This document shows positions 17,870-26,758 of a stretch of 64,000 nt of DNA, one piece after another; the first letter of the stretch is position 1, and the number at the start of each line of letters is the position of its first letter. The notes under the pieces are model-generated. The model did not search any database, was not told the origin of the DNA, and worked only from the letters and a program-made list of their open reading frames with translations. Where the stretch lies: NCBI GenBank assembly GCA_020633975.1, contig JACKCR010000008.1:1-64000 (forward strand). Direction: 5' to 3'. Position numbers and translations under genes: made by a program. Origin of the DNA: Candidatus Eiseniibacteriota bacterium. Lineage in GTDB: Bacteria; Eisenbacteria; RBG-16-71-46; CAIMUX01.

Positions 17870-18730
17870 ATGGACGGGTTCCTCGACACGCACGCCCGAT
17901 CGAGATCTCGCGCTCGCCGGGCCCCGCACGAACTCACCCTCGAGGCTGCCAAGCAGTTCTTGAAGGAGCTTCCTTACCCCGCACTCTGGATCGATCCGTC
18001 GCGTAGGATCCGCTGGCGCAACAAGGCCGCGTCCGACGCGTATGGAGACGGTTCGGAGCCCTGCTTCCGAGCCATCCACGGTTTCGACGCACCCTGTCCT
18101 GAACACGGCGACCGATGTCCCATGGTGGATCCAGCGCCGGGGCTCTGTCCCACGCTCCGTCACATCCATCGGACCGGGACGGGCCCGCGCTTCTACCTCG
18201 TCGCCCCACTTCCGGTGAAGGCAGACGGCATCCTCGTCGTGCATCTGCCGATCGAGGACACCCTACTCCGCGACTCGCTCACCCACCTCTACACGCGCAC
18301 GGCGTTCGAGCAGCTCGCCGAGATGCAGCTCCAGCTGCTGCATCGGCTCCACCAAGGCTACGCAGTCGTGATGGCAGATGTAGACCATCTCAAGATGGTC
18401 AACGATCAGTTCGGTCACCCGGCGGGAGACGCGGTCATCGCAACCGCCGCACGTACCATCGCGTCTTCACTCCGAGCGACGGACTGTGTCGGGCGTTGGG
18501 GTGGAGACGAGTTCTGCTGCCTCCTTCCGTCCGCCGGACGCGCCGACGCGCATCGCCTCGTAGAGAGGATCGAAGCGGCCTTCGCCGACGTGCGTGTCCC
18601 CGAGTTCCCGGCGATCCCGATCCGAGTGAGCTTCGGAATCGCGGCGGCGACCACGAGCTACGAGCTGAACCGAGTCATTCTCCGCGCAGACCGAGCGCTC
18701 TACCGCTCGAAGCAAACGCGCATGAACTGA
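17870..18730 (+). CDS. PAS-GGDEF diguanylate cyclase with an intact inhibitory site
   Basis: 286 aa. The N-terminal ~140 residues resemble a PAS domain ('FLKELPYPALWIDPSRRIRWRNKAA') carrying a Cys-rich loop, 'EPCFRAIHGFDAPCPEHGDRCPM', like redox or metal-sensing PAS domains. The C-terminal half is a GGDEF domain: 'DSLTHLYTRTAFE', 'VVMADVDHLKMVNDQFGH' and an intact GGDEF motif at 211-215. RATD (202-205) sits exactly five residues before it, the canonical RxxD I-site for product inhibition. It should make cyclic di-GMP, adjusting motility and biofilm; it has no membrane segment. ATG 17870 has AAGGAG upstream. Confidence 0.9.
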   Translation: MDGFLDTHARSRSRARRAPHELTLEAAKQFLKELPYPALWIDPSRRIRWRNKAASDAYGDGSEPCFRAIHGFDAPCPEHGDRCPMVDPAPGLCPTLRHIHRTGTGPRFYLVAPLPVKADGILVVHLPIEDTLLRDSLTHLYTRTAFEQLAEMQLQLLHRLHQGYAVVMADVDHLKMVNDQFGHPAGDAVIATAARTIASSLRATDCVGRWGGDEFCCLLPSAGRADAHRLVERIEAAFADVRVPEFPAIPIRVSFGIAAATTSYELNRVILRADRALYRSKQTRMN

Positions 18731-18750
18731 GCGCTGGCCGAGCCACGCAT

Positions 18751-19821
18751 CTACTTTCGCAGCAGTCGCTCGTAGGCACGTTTGATCTCGCCCCAACTGC
18801 GCTCCAGAACCTCGGGATCCGGTGCGTCATCCCCCGGCACACCGGCAGGAACGCACTCGCTTCCTTCACCATCTGTGTAGTTGGGGAATCCGATCGAGCA
18901 CACCAGAGGGAAGAACGTGTCGTATCCACCGCTCGTGAAGAAGTCGTACCCGTCCGCGGGCGCGCTTCCGTTCGGACAATCTCCATAGCATGTCTCGCGT
19001 GGCTCCGGCGCTCCATAGGTACTCTTCTGGTAGATCCGCGTGCCGTCGGGCGCAAAGAGATCGACCCGGAACGCGGCCTCGAGGTTGAGAGCGTCGTCGA
19101 GTTCGATCCCGAGATAGCCACCCGCGGGTACGGTCCCGGTGAGTTCCTGCACTTCGAACGCGGTCGAAAGCAGATAGCCATCGGAGAGGTCCACGTCACC
19201 TCCGCCGGTGAAGGCGACAGGTGGATTGCAGAGCTCGATCGCTGCCGCCAACGTCAAGTTCGGGTCGGCGAGCATCTCGTTGATGCAGAGGCTCGACCCC
19301 AAGTTCGGGTTCGGTACGTCGTTCTGGGACCCGAACGTGGACGTGAAATCCAGCGTCCAGAAGAGCTCGTCTGCGTTTGGAATCAGGGGAGGCGCTGGGT
19401 TGTTCGATCCGTCAGGTGACCGGGACATGGACACCGCGAAGCTGGCCGCGGGAGGCGCAGACGGCGCTCCACCGAAAACTCCGTACCGGACGCGATCCTG
19501 CATCGTCCCGGAGCCCACGTCGTCGAGGACTCCGATCAGCCCACCGATCGGCTCGAAGATGTCTCCGAGTGAGGTGAACACCTTGTGCTCACCAGGATTG
19601 ATCATCGTGCCCGATGGGATCACGTACTCCCCGAGCCCTCCCTGGATCTTCCAGTTGGTCAAGTCTACGGTCGTTGTTCCGCGGTTGTAGAGTTCCACCT
19701 TGGCTGGACTGATCTGGATCTCATTCAAGTAGATCTGCGCGGCCGCCCTCTCCGTGGACAGGCACAGGGCAAGGACGCCGGCCAGAGCCACGGCCCGAAT
19801 GCACGCACTTCGGCTCCCCAT
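18751..19821 (-). CDS. Secreted lamin-tail-domain protein with a WG-x-IK C-terminal tail
   Basis: 356 aa. A cleavable signal peptide ('VALAGVLALCLSTERAAAQ') leads into 'IYLNEIQISPAKVELYNRGTTTVDLTNWKIQ', the start of a lamin-tail domain, a beta-sandwich common in exported bacterial proteins. A second related beta-domain may follow ('INEMLADPNLTLAAAIELCNPP...VDLSDGYLLS'). Near the end is a Cys-containing segment ('ETCYGDCPNGS') and the tail ERSWGEIKRAY (coded at 18772-18804) followed by RLLRK. The same tail ends the Cys-rich protein at 24976. ATG 19821 is preceded by GAGGAGGGGG. It lies 56 bases downstream of the sigma-54 activator gene on the same strand, and converges with the GGDEF gene 20 bases away. 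Confidence 0.82.
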   Translation of the reverse strand: MGSRSACIRAVALAGVLALCLSTERAAAQIYLNEIQISPAKVELYNRGTTTVDLTNWKIQGGLGEYVIPSGTMINPGEHKVFTSLGDIFEPIGGLIGVLDDVGSGTMQDRVRYGVFGGAPSAPPAASFAVSMSRSPDGSNNPAPPLIPNADELFWTLDFTSTFGSQNDVPNPNLGSSLCINEMLADPNLTLAAAIELCNPPVAFTGGGDVDLSDGYLLSTAFEVQELTGTVPAGGYLGIELDDALNLEAAFRVDLFAPDGTRIYQKSTYGAPEPRETCYGDCPNGSAPADGYDFFTSGGYDTFFPLVCSIGFPNYTDGEGSECVPAGVPGDDAPDPEVLERSWGEIKRAYERLLRK

Positions 19822-19877
19822 GATGTTTCCCCCTCCTCAGTTGCTGCGGCCAGCCTCATCCATCGGACCATTCGAAA

Positions 19878-22800
19878 TCACTGAGCCCAATCGGCCGGTC
19901 GACCGCGCGAAGCAGTCGATCGTCGGGCCTTGGCTCTCGGATCGTTGCGACGAGTTCGGGCGCGACTCGCTGCCGAACTCCGCGTCTTCTCGTTCCCCGC
20001 GTCTCCCGGCTTTCGGAGATCGAATCGACGCATCTTGTACCGCATGGTCGACTCCTTGAGACCGAGTCGACGGGCCGCCCGCGTCTGATTCCATCCGCAC
20101 GCTTCGAGCGTTCGGCGCAGGATCGCTCCCTCCACGCTGAGGAGTCGGGCCTCGAGCGTCTCTCCCCTTCGGAGCGAGAGAGAGACCGCGCCATCACTGT
20201 GCTCGAGAGCTTCCCGAACTCGCGCGGGAAGATCTGCGGTCGTCACCGGTCCTTCTGCCCCACGCATCGCGAGCACGTACTCGACGACGTTCCTCAGCTC
20301 TCTCACGTTCCCGGGCCAGGAGTAGCTGGACAGCGCATCGAAGACGGCACGGTCGATCGGCGGCACGTCACCGGATGCGATCGAGTGGAGGAAGTGAGCT
20401 ACGAGCGACGGCACGTCCTGGATCCGTTCCCGAAGCGGCGGAATCTTGAGCGGGACGACGCCGATCCGGTAGTAGAGGTCGAGACGGAACCGACCGGCCG
20501 CAATCTCCTCTTCCAGATCGCGACTCGTCGCGGCGAGAACGCGGATGTCTACGCGGATCGGTTCCCGTCCGCCGACTCTCAAGAACTCGCGCTCTTGGAG
20601 GAAGCGAAGGAGTTTCGTTTGGGTTGCGAGATCCATGTCCCCGATCTCGTCGAGGAACAGGGTGCCTCCATCCGCCGCCTCTACTTGCCCTCGTCGCTCC
20701 ATCGCCGCCCCGGTGAACGCACCCTTCTCGTGGCCGAAGAGCTCCGCTTCTATCAGCTCTCTCGGAATCGAGGGACAGCTGATCGCGACGAACGGCCTGC
20801 CCTTCCGCTCACTCCGCTCGTGGATCGCTCGCGCCACGAGTTCCTTCCCCGTTCCACTCTCACCGAGGACGAGTACGCTCGCGTCACTCGTCGCCACCCG
20901 CTCGATCGCGCGGAAGATCGCCCGCATCTCGGAGCTCTCTCCGACGATGCCCTCGAACGGTGCCGTCTCGGGAAGGACGACGTTCGCGATCTCGCGCTGC
21001 GGCGCGACGAGGCTCAGGATCTCCGCGAGCACGGGGAGGAGGTGCTCTAACCCGGGTGATTGCGGCGACGTGTTCCCGCTTCCACCTGCCGACCGAATGA
21101 CGCCCAAGACTCCACGGGCCGTGGGTTCGTAGACTCCGGATGCCGAAACTCTCTCTCGCCCGTCCGCAGACCCATGCGGAGCAGCCGCCGGCCGGGCGAT
21201 TGCGACGAAGACCGACTCCTGCCCCTCGGCGACGGATCGATCGAGCGGCTCGAGGTGCGGCCGTCCCAAGGTCAGTCCTGAAGATTGCCGCTGTCGAGCG
21301 CGTTCCAGAAGCTCTGCGCTCCGGCCCCATCCCCAGGTGGAAGTTCGTCCGTCCTCGAGAAGAAGGACGGCGCCGTCCAACCGCAGCCTCGCGCCGAGAA
21401 GGGCCAGCCAAGTCTCCCCGACGCCGAGCTCTCTCAGACCGCCCACCAGCTCGAGAAGGCACGCACGCTCCACTCCGCCGAGCTCGGCAGTCGCGCCCGC
21501 ACTTTCATCCGCCCACCACGAGCGCTCGACGATTCGGACACGGGCCGCGTCCACGTCCGCTACGAGTTCCGTCCGCTCGGCACTCTCCGCCGCTTCGCGA
21601 GCGTTCTCCAGATAGACTTCGACTTCACCGCCACCCCGCGCCGCTTCGACCTCAGCCATGAGGATCCAACTTCGGCAGAGAAGCGGAGCATGACCTAGGC
21701 GCTGAAACACTTCCTGCGCCTGCCGAAGCCTACGCTGTGCCGCATCGTGGGCTTCGATCCTGAGGAAGAGCGCACCCAGCTCCACTCGTACACGCGCCAA
21801 GTCATAGACGTCACCGAGCTGGACGAAGAGCGACTCCGACTCGGTAAAGGCATCGCGCGCGGCATCGAGATCCCCGACCAAGAACTGCGAACCTCCAAGG
21901 ATCCGCAGAGACTCCGCACGCTGGCGAAGCGCGTTTCCGGACGTAGCCATCTCGGCCGCTTCCGTGGCGAGATCTCTGGCAACCTCCGCATCTCCGCGGG
22001 CGAGCGAGAGACTCGCCTGGAGAATCAACTCCTCACTCCGGATCTCTCCGCTCTCGATCGACTGGCTGAGACGCTTCACTTCGAGGGCAGCCCGTTCCGC
22101 TTCCTCGGTTCTCCCCAACTCCAAGTTCGCTCGCGCAACGTTGAGCCAGGGTTTGGTCGCGCCCTCTACGTTGCCCAACTCCTTCATCTGCGCAGCGGAC
22201 CGCTCTCCCCACGCGATCGACTCCTCGTAGCGCGCGGACGTCAGATAGACGAGCGCCAAGTTGTTCGCGTAGATCGCCTGTCCGGCCTTGTCTCCCTGCT
22301 TGGCCAGCGCATCGATGCTCGCGAGAAGTGCGGGCTCGGCCTCGCTCGTGTTCCCGAGGTAGGCGTGGGCGAGTCCGAGGTTACCGGTCGCCCAAGCGAG
22401 CGCCCGCTGGTCCCCAACTTGGTCTGCCAAGTCGCGCGCGAGTTGGAAGTGGACCAGCGCAGCGCCATAGTCTCCACGTTGCACCTGCAGGGTTCCGAGA
22501 TTGTTCGACACGATCGCCGTGCCGTTGCGGTCGTCGAGGTCCTGGTAGATCCGGAGGCTTCGCGTGTAGTGACGCTCCGCGTCGTCGAGTTCGCCCAGGT
22601 GAACGTGGATGTTCCCGATCCGGTCGTGACCTGCGGCGACTCTCTTCCGGTCGTCCAGTGCCTCGCGGATCCGCAACGCCTCGGTCAGATGATCGAGCGC
22701 TTCCCTCGGCATTCCGAGACGACGTTCGACCGGCCCCAACTCCTCGAGCGCAAGAGCCCGCACTGCGCCGGGCTCCGATCGTGCGGAGAGGCGAAGACTG

Positions 22801-23168
22801 CGAAGGAGGTGGTCTCGCGCTTCCGCGAATCGTGACTCCTGGCGATGGATCCGCCCGATCCACCCTTCGAATCCGGCGGCCTCGAGCTCGTCGCCCTCCT
22901 CGAGACACCTGGCGACACAATCCTCGAGGATCTCCCGCGCCTTGCCCCGCCGCCCCGCAGCCTCGTGAGCCTCTGCCAGAACGGAGAGCGCCCGGACGGC
23001 CGCATGCCCGTCTCCCCCTCCGGAGGCAATCCCGACCGCTCGTTCCGCACACTCGCACGCCGCCTCGGGCTCGCCGGAACGGAGATGCGATCCAGCAGCG
23101 TCGAGGAGAAGGCGGACCCAACCGGAGGAGTCGCCGGAGATTGGACTTTGGGAATCGGAGGTCGCCAT
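19878..23168 (-). CDS. TPR-repeat, sigma-54-dependent Fis-family transcriptional activator
   Basis: 1096 aa. About residues 20-560 are tandem tetratricopeptide repeats ('ALDHLTEALRIREALDDRKRVAAGHDRIG' and similar), then a GAF-like region (about 590-720). The sigma-54 AAA+ domain is complete: GESGTGKE Walker A (~770), the GAFTGA loop that contacts sigma-54 (~815) and 'GGTLFLDEIGD' Walker B. The Fis-type helix-turn-helix 'WNQTRAARRLGLKESTMRYKM' is near 1030-1060, with a basic tail. There is no receiver domain, so control probably comes through the TPR/GAF part. ATG 23168 is picked from GTG/ATG options upstream of the first TPR; the ribosome site is weak. It is flanked by two secreted proteins with the same C-terminal tail. 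Confidence 0.92.
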   Translation of the reverse strand: MATSDSQSPISGDSSGWVRLLLDAAGSHLRSGEPEAACECAERAVGIASGGGDGHAAVRALSVLAEAHEAAGRRGKAREILEDCVARCLEEGDELEAAGFEGWIGRIHRQESRFAEARDHLLRSLRLSARSEPGAVRALALEELGPVERRLGMPREALDHLTEALRIREALDDRKRVAAGHDRIGNIHVHLGELDDAERHYTRSLRIYQDLDDRNGTAIVSNNLGTLQVQRGDYGAALVHFQLARDLADQVGDQRALAWATGNLGLAHAYLGNTSEAEPALLASIDALAKQGDKAGQAIYANNLALVYLTSARYEESIAWGERSAAQMKELGNVEGATKPWLNVARANLELGRTEEAERAALEVKRLSQSIESGEIRSEELILQASLSLARGDAEVARDLATEAAEMATSGNALRQRAESLRILGGSQFLVGDLDAARDAFTESESLFVQLGDVYDLARVRVELGALFLRIEAHDAAQRRLRQAQEVFQRLGHAPLLCRSWILMAEVEAARGGGEVEVYLENAREAAESAERTELVADVDAARVRIVERSWWADESAGATAELGGVERACLLELVGGLRELGVGETWLALLGARLRLDGAVLLLEDGRTSTWGWGRSAELLERARQRQSSGLTLGRPHLEPLDRSVAEGQESVFVAIARPAAAPHGSADGRERVSASGVYEPTARGVLGVIRSAGGSGNTSPQSPGLEHLLPVLAEILSLVAPQREIANVVLPETAPFEGIVGESSEMRAIFRAIERVATSDASVLVLGESGTGKELVARAIHERSERKGRPFVAISCPSIPRELIEAELFGHEKGAFTGAAMERRGQVEAADGGTLFLDEIGDMDLATQTKLLRFLQEREFLRVGGREPIRVDIRVLAATSRDLEEEIAAGRFRLDLYYRIGVVPLKIPPLRERIQDVPSLVAHFLHSIASGDVPPIDRAVFDALSSYSWPGNVRELRNVVEYVLAMRGAEGPVTTADLPARVREALEHSDGAVSLSLRRGETLEARLLSVEGAILRRTLEACGWNQTRAARRLGLKESTMRYKMRRFDLRKPGDAGNEKTRSSAASRARTRRNDPRAKARRSTASRGRPADWAQ

Positions 23169-23254
23169 CGTCACTCGCTTCCATAAAGATGGGGGTCGGT
23201 ACGAGTCCCGGTGAGTGGAGCGTAGCACGGCCTTCCAAGCCCACAACGCACATT

Positions 23255-23338
23255 CGCAGAATGGCTTACGTCGCAGATTCCTGAGGGCTCACATAGCATT
23301 GCCACATGGCTTGATATGTGGATTCGCAACATTCTGCG
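23255..23338. promoter_or_regulatory. Nested inverted repeats in the 518-base gap between divergent genes
   Basis: The gap 23169-23686 has no convincing gene. Inside it, CGCAGAATG (23255-23263) pairs with CATTCTGCG (23330-23338), and within that CCACAT (23302-23307) pairs with ATGTGG (23316-23321). CATTCGCAGAATG (23251-23263) is itself a 5-3-5 palindrome. The stretch is also more AT-rich than its surroundings. It could be a regulator-binding region or a structured leader between the TPR/sigma-54 activator and the Cys-rich protein gene. I found no good sigma-54 (GG-N10-GC) promoter by eye. Confidence 0.4.
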
Positions 23339-23686
23339 ACCAGCGAGTTTTCTTCTCCCCTACTGCCCGACGCCCCCACGCACGGAGGAGCGTTGGCACG
23401 ATTCCCGCCGGGAGTCGTCGGGCGTGACGACGGGGCGACAATCCGCCATGTCGAAGCGACCTCCAGATCATTTCCTAATCGTCCGCTGTAAGAGAATTCG
23501 TGCGAGATAGACATTCGCTTTGATATGCTCGGAATGCACGCAAGTTCTTCCCAGAGCGTGACGAGACCTGGATTGAGCTGAGGTCCCCCCTTCCAGCTCG
23601 GCCGAGCGGAACCGACTCCGCCGGCTCCCGGGAACCTAGTGGGACAGTTCTCTACATAGAGACACGTCTCGAGGAGGGTCGTCCGC

Positions 23687-24976
23687 ATGAAGCGACACCT
23701 ACTGCTCTCCGTTTGCGCATTCGCCGCCCTCGCCATGGCCTGTGACCACGCGTCCGCGGGTCCGAACGCTGGCGGGACCCTGATCGTCCATGGTGACGCG
23801 GGCGTCGTGTACACCAACGACATCGACGACTACACCGGCGCGTCCCCCCTGCCTGGAGGTTGCTCCACCGCAGAGACGAACTACCCGGCGGACGAACACT
23901 TCGTCTGGTGGGTCAAGGCCGTCTTCCCCGAGTCCACCTCCCCGCGCCTGCTCGGCGTGACGTTCGGAGTCGACTACGACGCCGCCGCCATCGTCCTCGA
24001 AGGCTACGGAGCTTCCGGTGACTTCGAACTCGCGGATCCCAACTGGCCGGAGCCCCAATCCGGAACTGCCGTGACCTTCCAGAACACGCAGACAGCTTGG
24101 CTCGTGGATCTCTACTGGTTCGCCGGATACAACTACTCCGGATACGGCACCGACGTCAGCTTCGACCTCGCCCCGAACCCGAGCCAGGGCGCGTACTTCG
24201 CGGACGACGACGTGCCGTCGACTCTCGATCCGATCGAGGAGCTCGGAAGCCTCGGCTTTGGCGCGAACCCTGGGTATCTCCCCTGCCCGACCGAGTTCCC
24301 GACCACAGGCGCGTGCTGCTTCCCGGACCTCTTCTGCTCGATGCTGACCGAGGACGAGTGCAACGCCGAGGGTGGGACGTATCAGGGCAACAACGTTCCC
24401 TGCGACCCGAACCCGTGCGAGGGCGATCCTCCGACCGGTGCGTGCTGTTCCGACGGCGGATCCTGTTCCTTCCAGACCCAGGAAGACTGCGAAGACGCCA
24501 GCAGCCACTACCTGGGAGACGGAGCGCCCTGCTCTCCGGATCCGTGCCCGAAGCCAGGTGCCTGCTGCTTCGGAGAGGACTGCGTCTTCATGGGTCAGTT
24601 CGACTGCGAAGACGAGGGAGGCGTTCCGCAAGGTTCCGAGAGTTCCTGCGATCCGAACCCGTGCTCGGCACCAACCGGCGCCTGCTGCTATCCCGACGGA
24701 TCGTGCCGTTTCCTCAACGAGGCCGATTGCGACCTGTCCCAGGGCACCTATCAGGGTGACGACACGAGCTGCGATCCGAACCCTTGTCCGCCTCCCCCAA
24801 CCGGAGCCTGCTGTTCGGAGGACGGAACGTGCGAGGTCCTGTCTCTCGTCGACTGCGAGAGCGCGGGCGGTCAGTATCTCGGCGACGATGTCGCGTGCGA
24901 ACCCAACCCCTGCGTGATCACTCCGATCGAGGAGCGCTCCTGGGGCCAGATCAAGAACGGCTATCGTCCCCAGTAG
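23687..24976 (+). CDS. Secreted Cys-rich protein with five GACC repeats and a WG-x-IK tail
   Basis: 429 aa, GAGGAGGG before ATG 23687, signal peptide 'LLLSVCAFAALAMACDHASA'. Residues ~25-200 form a beta-rich domain. Then come five units of 40-43 residues, each beginning GACC (codons at 24308, 24437, 24557, 24677 and 24803) and ending in a 'C-x-P-(N/D)-P-C' box, with six Cys per unit and a 'DC...GG-Y-GD' core; these are likely disulfide-knotted or metal-binding modules. I do not know a characterised function for this repeat. The protein ends ERSWGQIKNGY (24932-24964) then RPQ, nearly the same tail as the protein encoded at 18751-19821. A strong terminator follows. Confidence 0.85.
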   Translation: MKRHLLLSVCAFAALAMACDHASAGPNAGGTLIVHGDAGVVYTNDIDDYTGASPLPGGCSTAETNYPADEHFVWWVKAVFPESTSPRLLGVTFGVDYDAAAIVLEGYGASGDFELADPNWPEPQSGTAVTFQNTQTAWLVDLYWFAGYNYSGYGTDVSFDLAPNPSQGAYFADDDVPSTLDPIEELGSLGFGANPGYLPCPTEFPTTGACCFPDLFCSMLTEDECNAEGGTYQGNNVPCDPNPCEGDPPTGACCSDGGSCSFQTQEDCEDASSHYLGDGAPCSPDPCPKPGACCFGEDCVFMGQFDCEDEGGVPQGSESSCDPNPCSAPTGACCYPDGSCRFLNEADCDLSQGTYQGDDTSCDPNPCPPPPTGACCSEDGTCEVLSLVDCESAGGQYLGDDVACEPNPCVITPIEERSWGQIKNGYRPQ

Positions 24977-25050
24977 GGCGCGGATAGATCGAAACGAACG
25001 AGCGGGCGCGAGCTGATCTGATCGGCAAACGCCCTCCCCCTCTCGCGAAC

Positions 25051-25085
25051 GGCCCCTGGACCTCGGTCCGGGGGCCTTCGTTTGC
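25051..25085 (+). terminator. Rho-independent terminator after the Cys-rich protein gene
   Basis: An 11-bp stem with one T-G wobble (GGCCCCTGGAC against GTCCGGGGGCC), loop CTCG, followed by TTCGTTTG. It lies 75 bases after the stop. Confidence 0.75.
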
Positions 25086-25183
25086 CACCCACTGCGCGAG
25101 TCGACACCAATCCGCCCTCCGCGCATCCGACCATTGAGAATCCACCCTTGTCGTCCGCTTGCCACGGGGAGACCGATCGCACC

Positions 25184-26752
25184 ATGTCCTCTCAACCCGA
25201 CCCTAGACAGATCCAGACCCTCGGCGCGCTCCGCGAGAGCGGGTGGCGTTCGCGCACGGTCAAGGAGGAGCTACGTGAGAACCTCCTCGCCCGTCTCTCT
25301 ACCGGCCAGCCTTGGCTCTCCGGAATCGTCGGCTACGAAGAAACGGTGCTGCCGCAGCTCGAGAACGCGATCCTCTCGCAGCACAACTTCATCCTCCTCG
25401 GGCTGAGAGGACAGGCGAAGACGAGGATCGTCCGGCAGCTGATCGGCCTCCTCGACGAGTGGATGCCCGCGGTCATGGGCTGCCCGCTGCGCAGCGACCC
25501 CTATCACCCGGTTAGCCCGCAGGCGAAGCGGCGCATTGCCGAACAGGGAGACGACGCACCGATCGAGTGGATCTCGCGACAGGAGCGGTACCACGAGAAG
25601 CTCGCCACGCCGGACGTCACGATCGCGGACATCATCGGAGACGTGGACCCGATCAAGGCCGCGCGGGAGAAGATCGACCTCTCGGACGAGGGCGCCCTCC
25701 ACTTCGGTATCATCCCTCGGTCGAACCGAGGCGTCTTCGTCATGAACGAGCTTCCCGACCTCCAGCCCCGCATCCAGGTCGGTCTCCTCAACATCCTCGA
25801 GGAGAAAGACGTCCAGGTGCGCGGCTTCCCGATCCGGATCCCGCTCGACATCCTCCTCTCGTTCACCGCGAACCCGGAGGACTACACGAACCGCGGCAAC
25901 ATCATCACTCCGCTCAAGGACCGGATCGACAGTCAGATCCTGACGCACTATCCGCGCACGGTGGACCAGGCCATCGAGATCACGAAGGCGGAGGCATGGA
26001 CGGACCGCCACGTCGAGATCGCCGTCCCGCGCTTCGTCGACGAGATTCTCGAACAGATCGCATTCACCGCGCGGGAGAGTGACTACGTCGACCAGAGTTC
26101 CGGCGTTTCACAGCGTCTCCCCATCCGCGCCCACGAACTACTCCACAGCGCCGTGGAGAGACGGATCATCAGGAACGCAGGCGAACCGCCTGTACCAAGA
26201 CTCGCAGATCTGGCCGCGGTCGTGCCGGCGATCACGGGACGCGTCGAGCTCGTCTACGAAGGCGAGCAAGAGGGCCCGCAGATCGTCGCCCACAAGCTCG
26301 TCGGTCGCGCCATGCTCAAGGTGTTCGAGCGAACGTTCCCCAAGGTCTACACATCGAGCCGCAAGAAGTCTCGCCGGGAGACGTTCGGATTCGAGGACGA
26401 ACCGCGCGCCGCAGAATCACGGGCCGAAGTGCCGTCCGACTATCGCGAAGTGCTTTCGTTCTTCTCCCAAGGTGGACGGGTCGAGCTCTCCGACGACATG
26501 GACTGGAAGACCTACCAAGCGACGCTCGGCACCGTTCCGGGACTCGGCAAGCTCGTCGACGCGCACAAGGACGCGATCACGAAGGGACACCCGTCCCTCT
26601 CCGGCGACAACTACTCCGCCGTGAAGGCACTCGCGATGGAGTGGGTCCTCGAGTGTCTCCACCAAGTCAGCCTGATCGCGAAGCAGTCGAAGGACGGCAC
26701 CATCCGGTTCGCCGACATGCTCGCGAACATGCTCGGCGGCGACGAGGACTGA
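25184..26752 (+). CDS. MoxR/magnesium-chelatase-type AAA+ ATPase
   Basis: 522 aa. The AAA+ core has an atypical Walker A, GLRGQAKT (about residues 73-80), and a Walker B-like 'GVFVMNELPDL' (~185), then sensor-1 'LLSFTANPEDYTN'. These variants are normal for this subgroup, often labelled magnesium chelatase ChlI-like or sigma-54-interacting by homology. The C-terminal ~150 residues are specific to the subgroup. ATG 25184 is used, with GGGGAG 12 bases upstream as a weak ribosome site. Six bases separate it from the VWA gene. MoxR-VWA pairs act as ATP-driven chaperones or metal-insertion machines on unknown clients. Confidence 0.88.
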   Translation: MSSQPDPRQIQTLGALRESGWRSRTVKEELRENLLARLSTGQPWLSGIVGYEETVLPQLENAILSQHNFILLGLRGQAKTRIVRQLIGLLDEWMPAVMGCPLRSDPYHPVSPQAKRRIAEQGDDAPIEWISRQERYHEKLATPDVTIADIIGDVDPIKAAREKIDLSDEGALHFGIIPRSNRGVFVMNELPDLQPRIQVGLLNILEEKDVQVRGFPIRIPLDILLSFTANPEDYTNRGNIITPLKDRIDSQILTHYPRTVDQAIEITKAEAWTDRHVEIAVPRFVDEILEQIAFTARESDYVDQSSGVSQRLPIRAHELLHSAVERRIIRNAGEPPVPRLADLAAVVPAITGRVELVYEGEQEGPQIVAHKLVGRAMLKVFERTFPKVYTSSRKKSRRETFGFEDEPRAAESRAEVPSDYREVLSFFSQGGRVELSDDMDWKTYQATLGTVPGLGKLVDAHKDAITKGHPSLSGDNYSAVKALAMEWVLECLHQVSLIAKQSKDGTIRFADMLANMLGGDED

Positions 26753-26758
26753 GAAGCG

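Noticed and set aside
23500-23686. Sigma-54 promoter for the Cys-rich protein gene
   Set aside because: No GG-N10-GC pair within a good TGGCAC/TTGC context was found.
23699-25195. 498-codon antisense frame over the Cys-rich protein gene
   Set aside because: It mirrors the repeats of the sense gene, has a signal-less Arg/Ala/Val-rich sequence and runs through the terminator hairpin.
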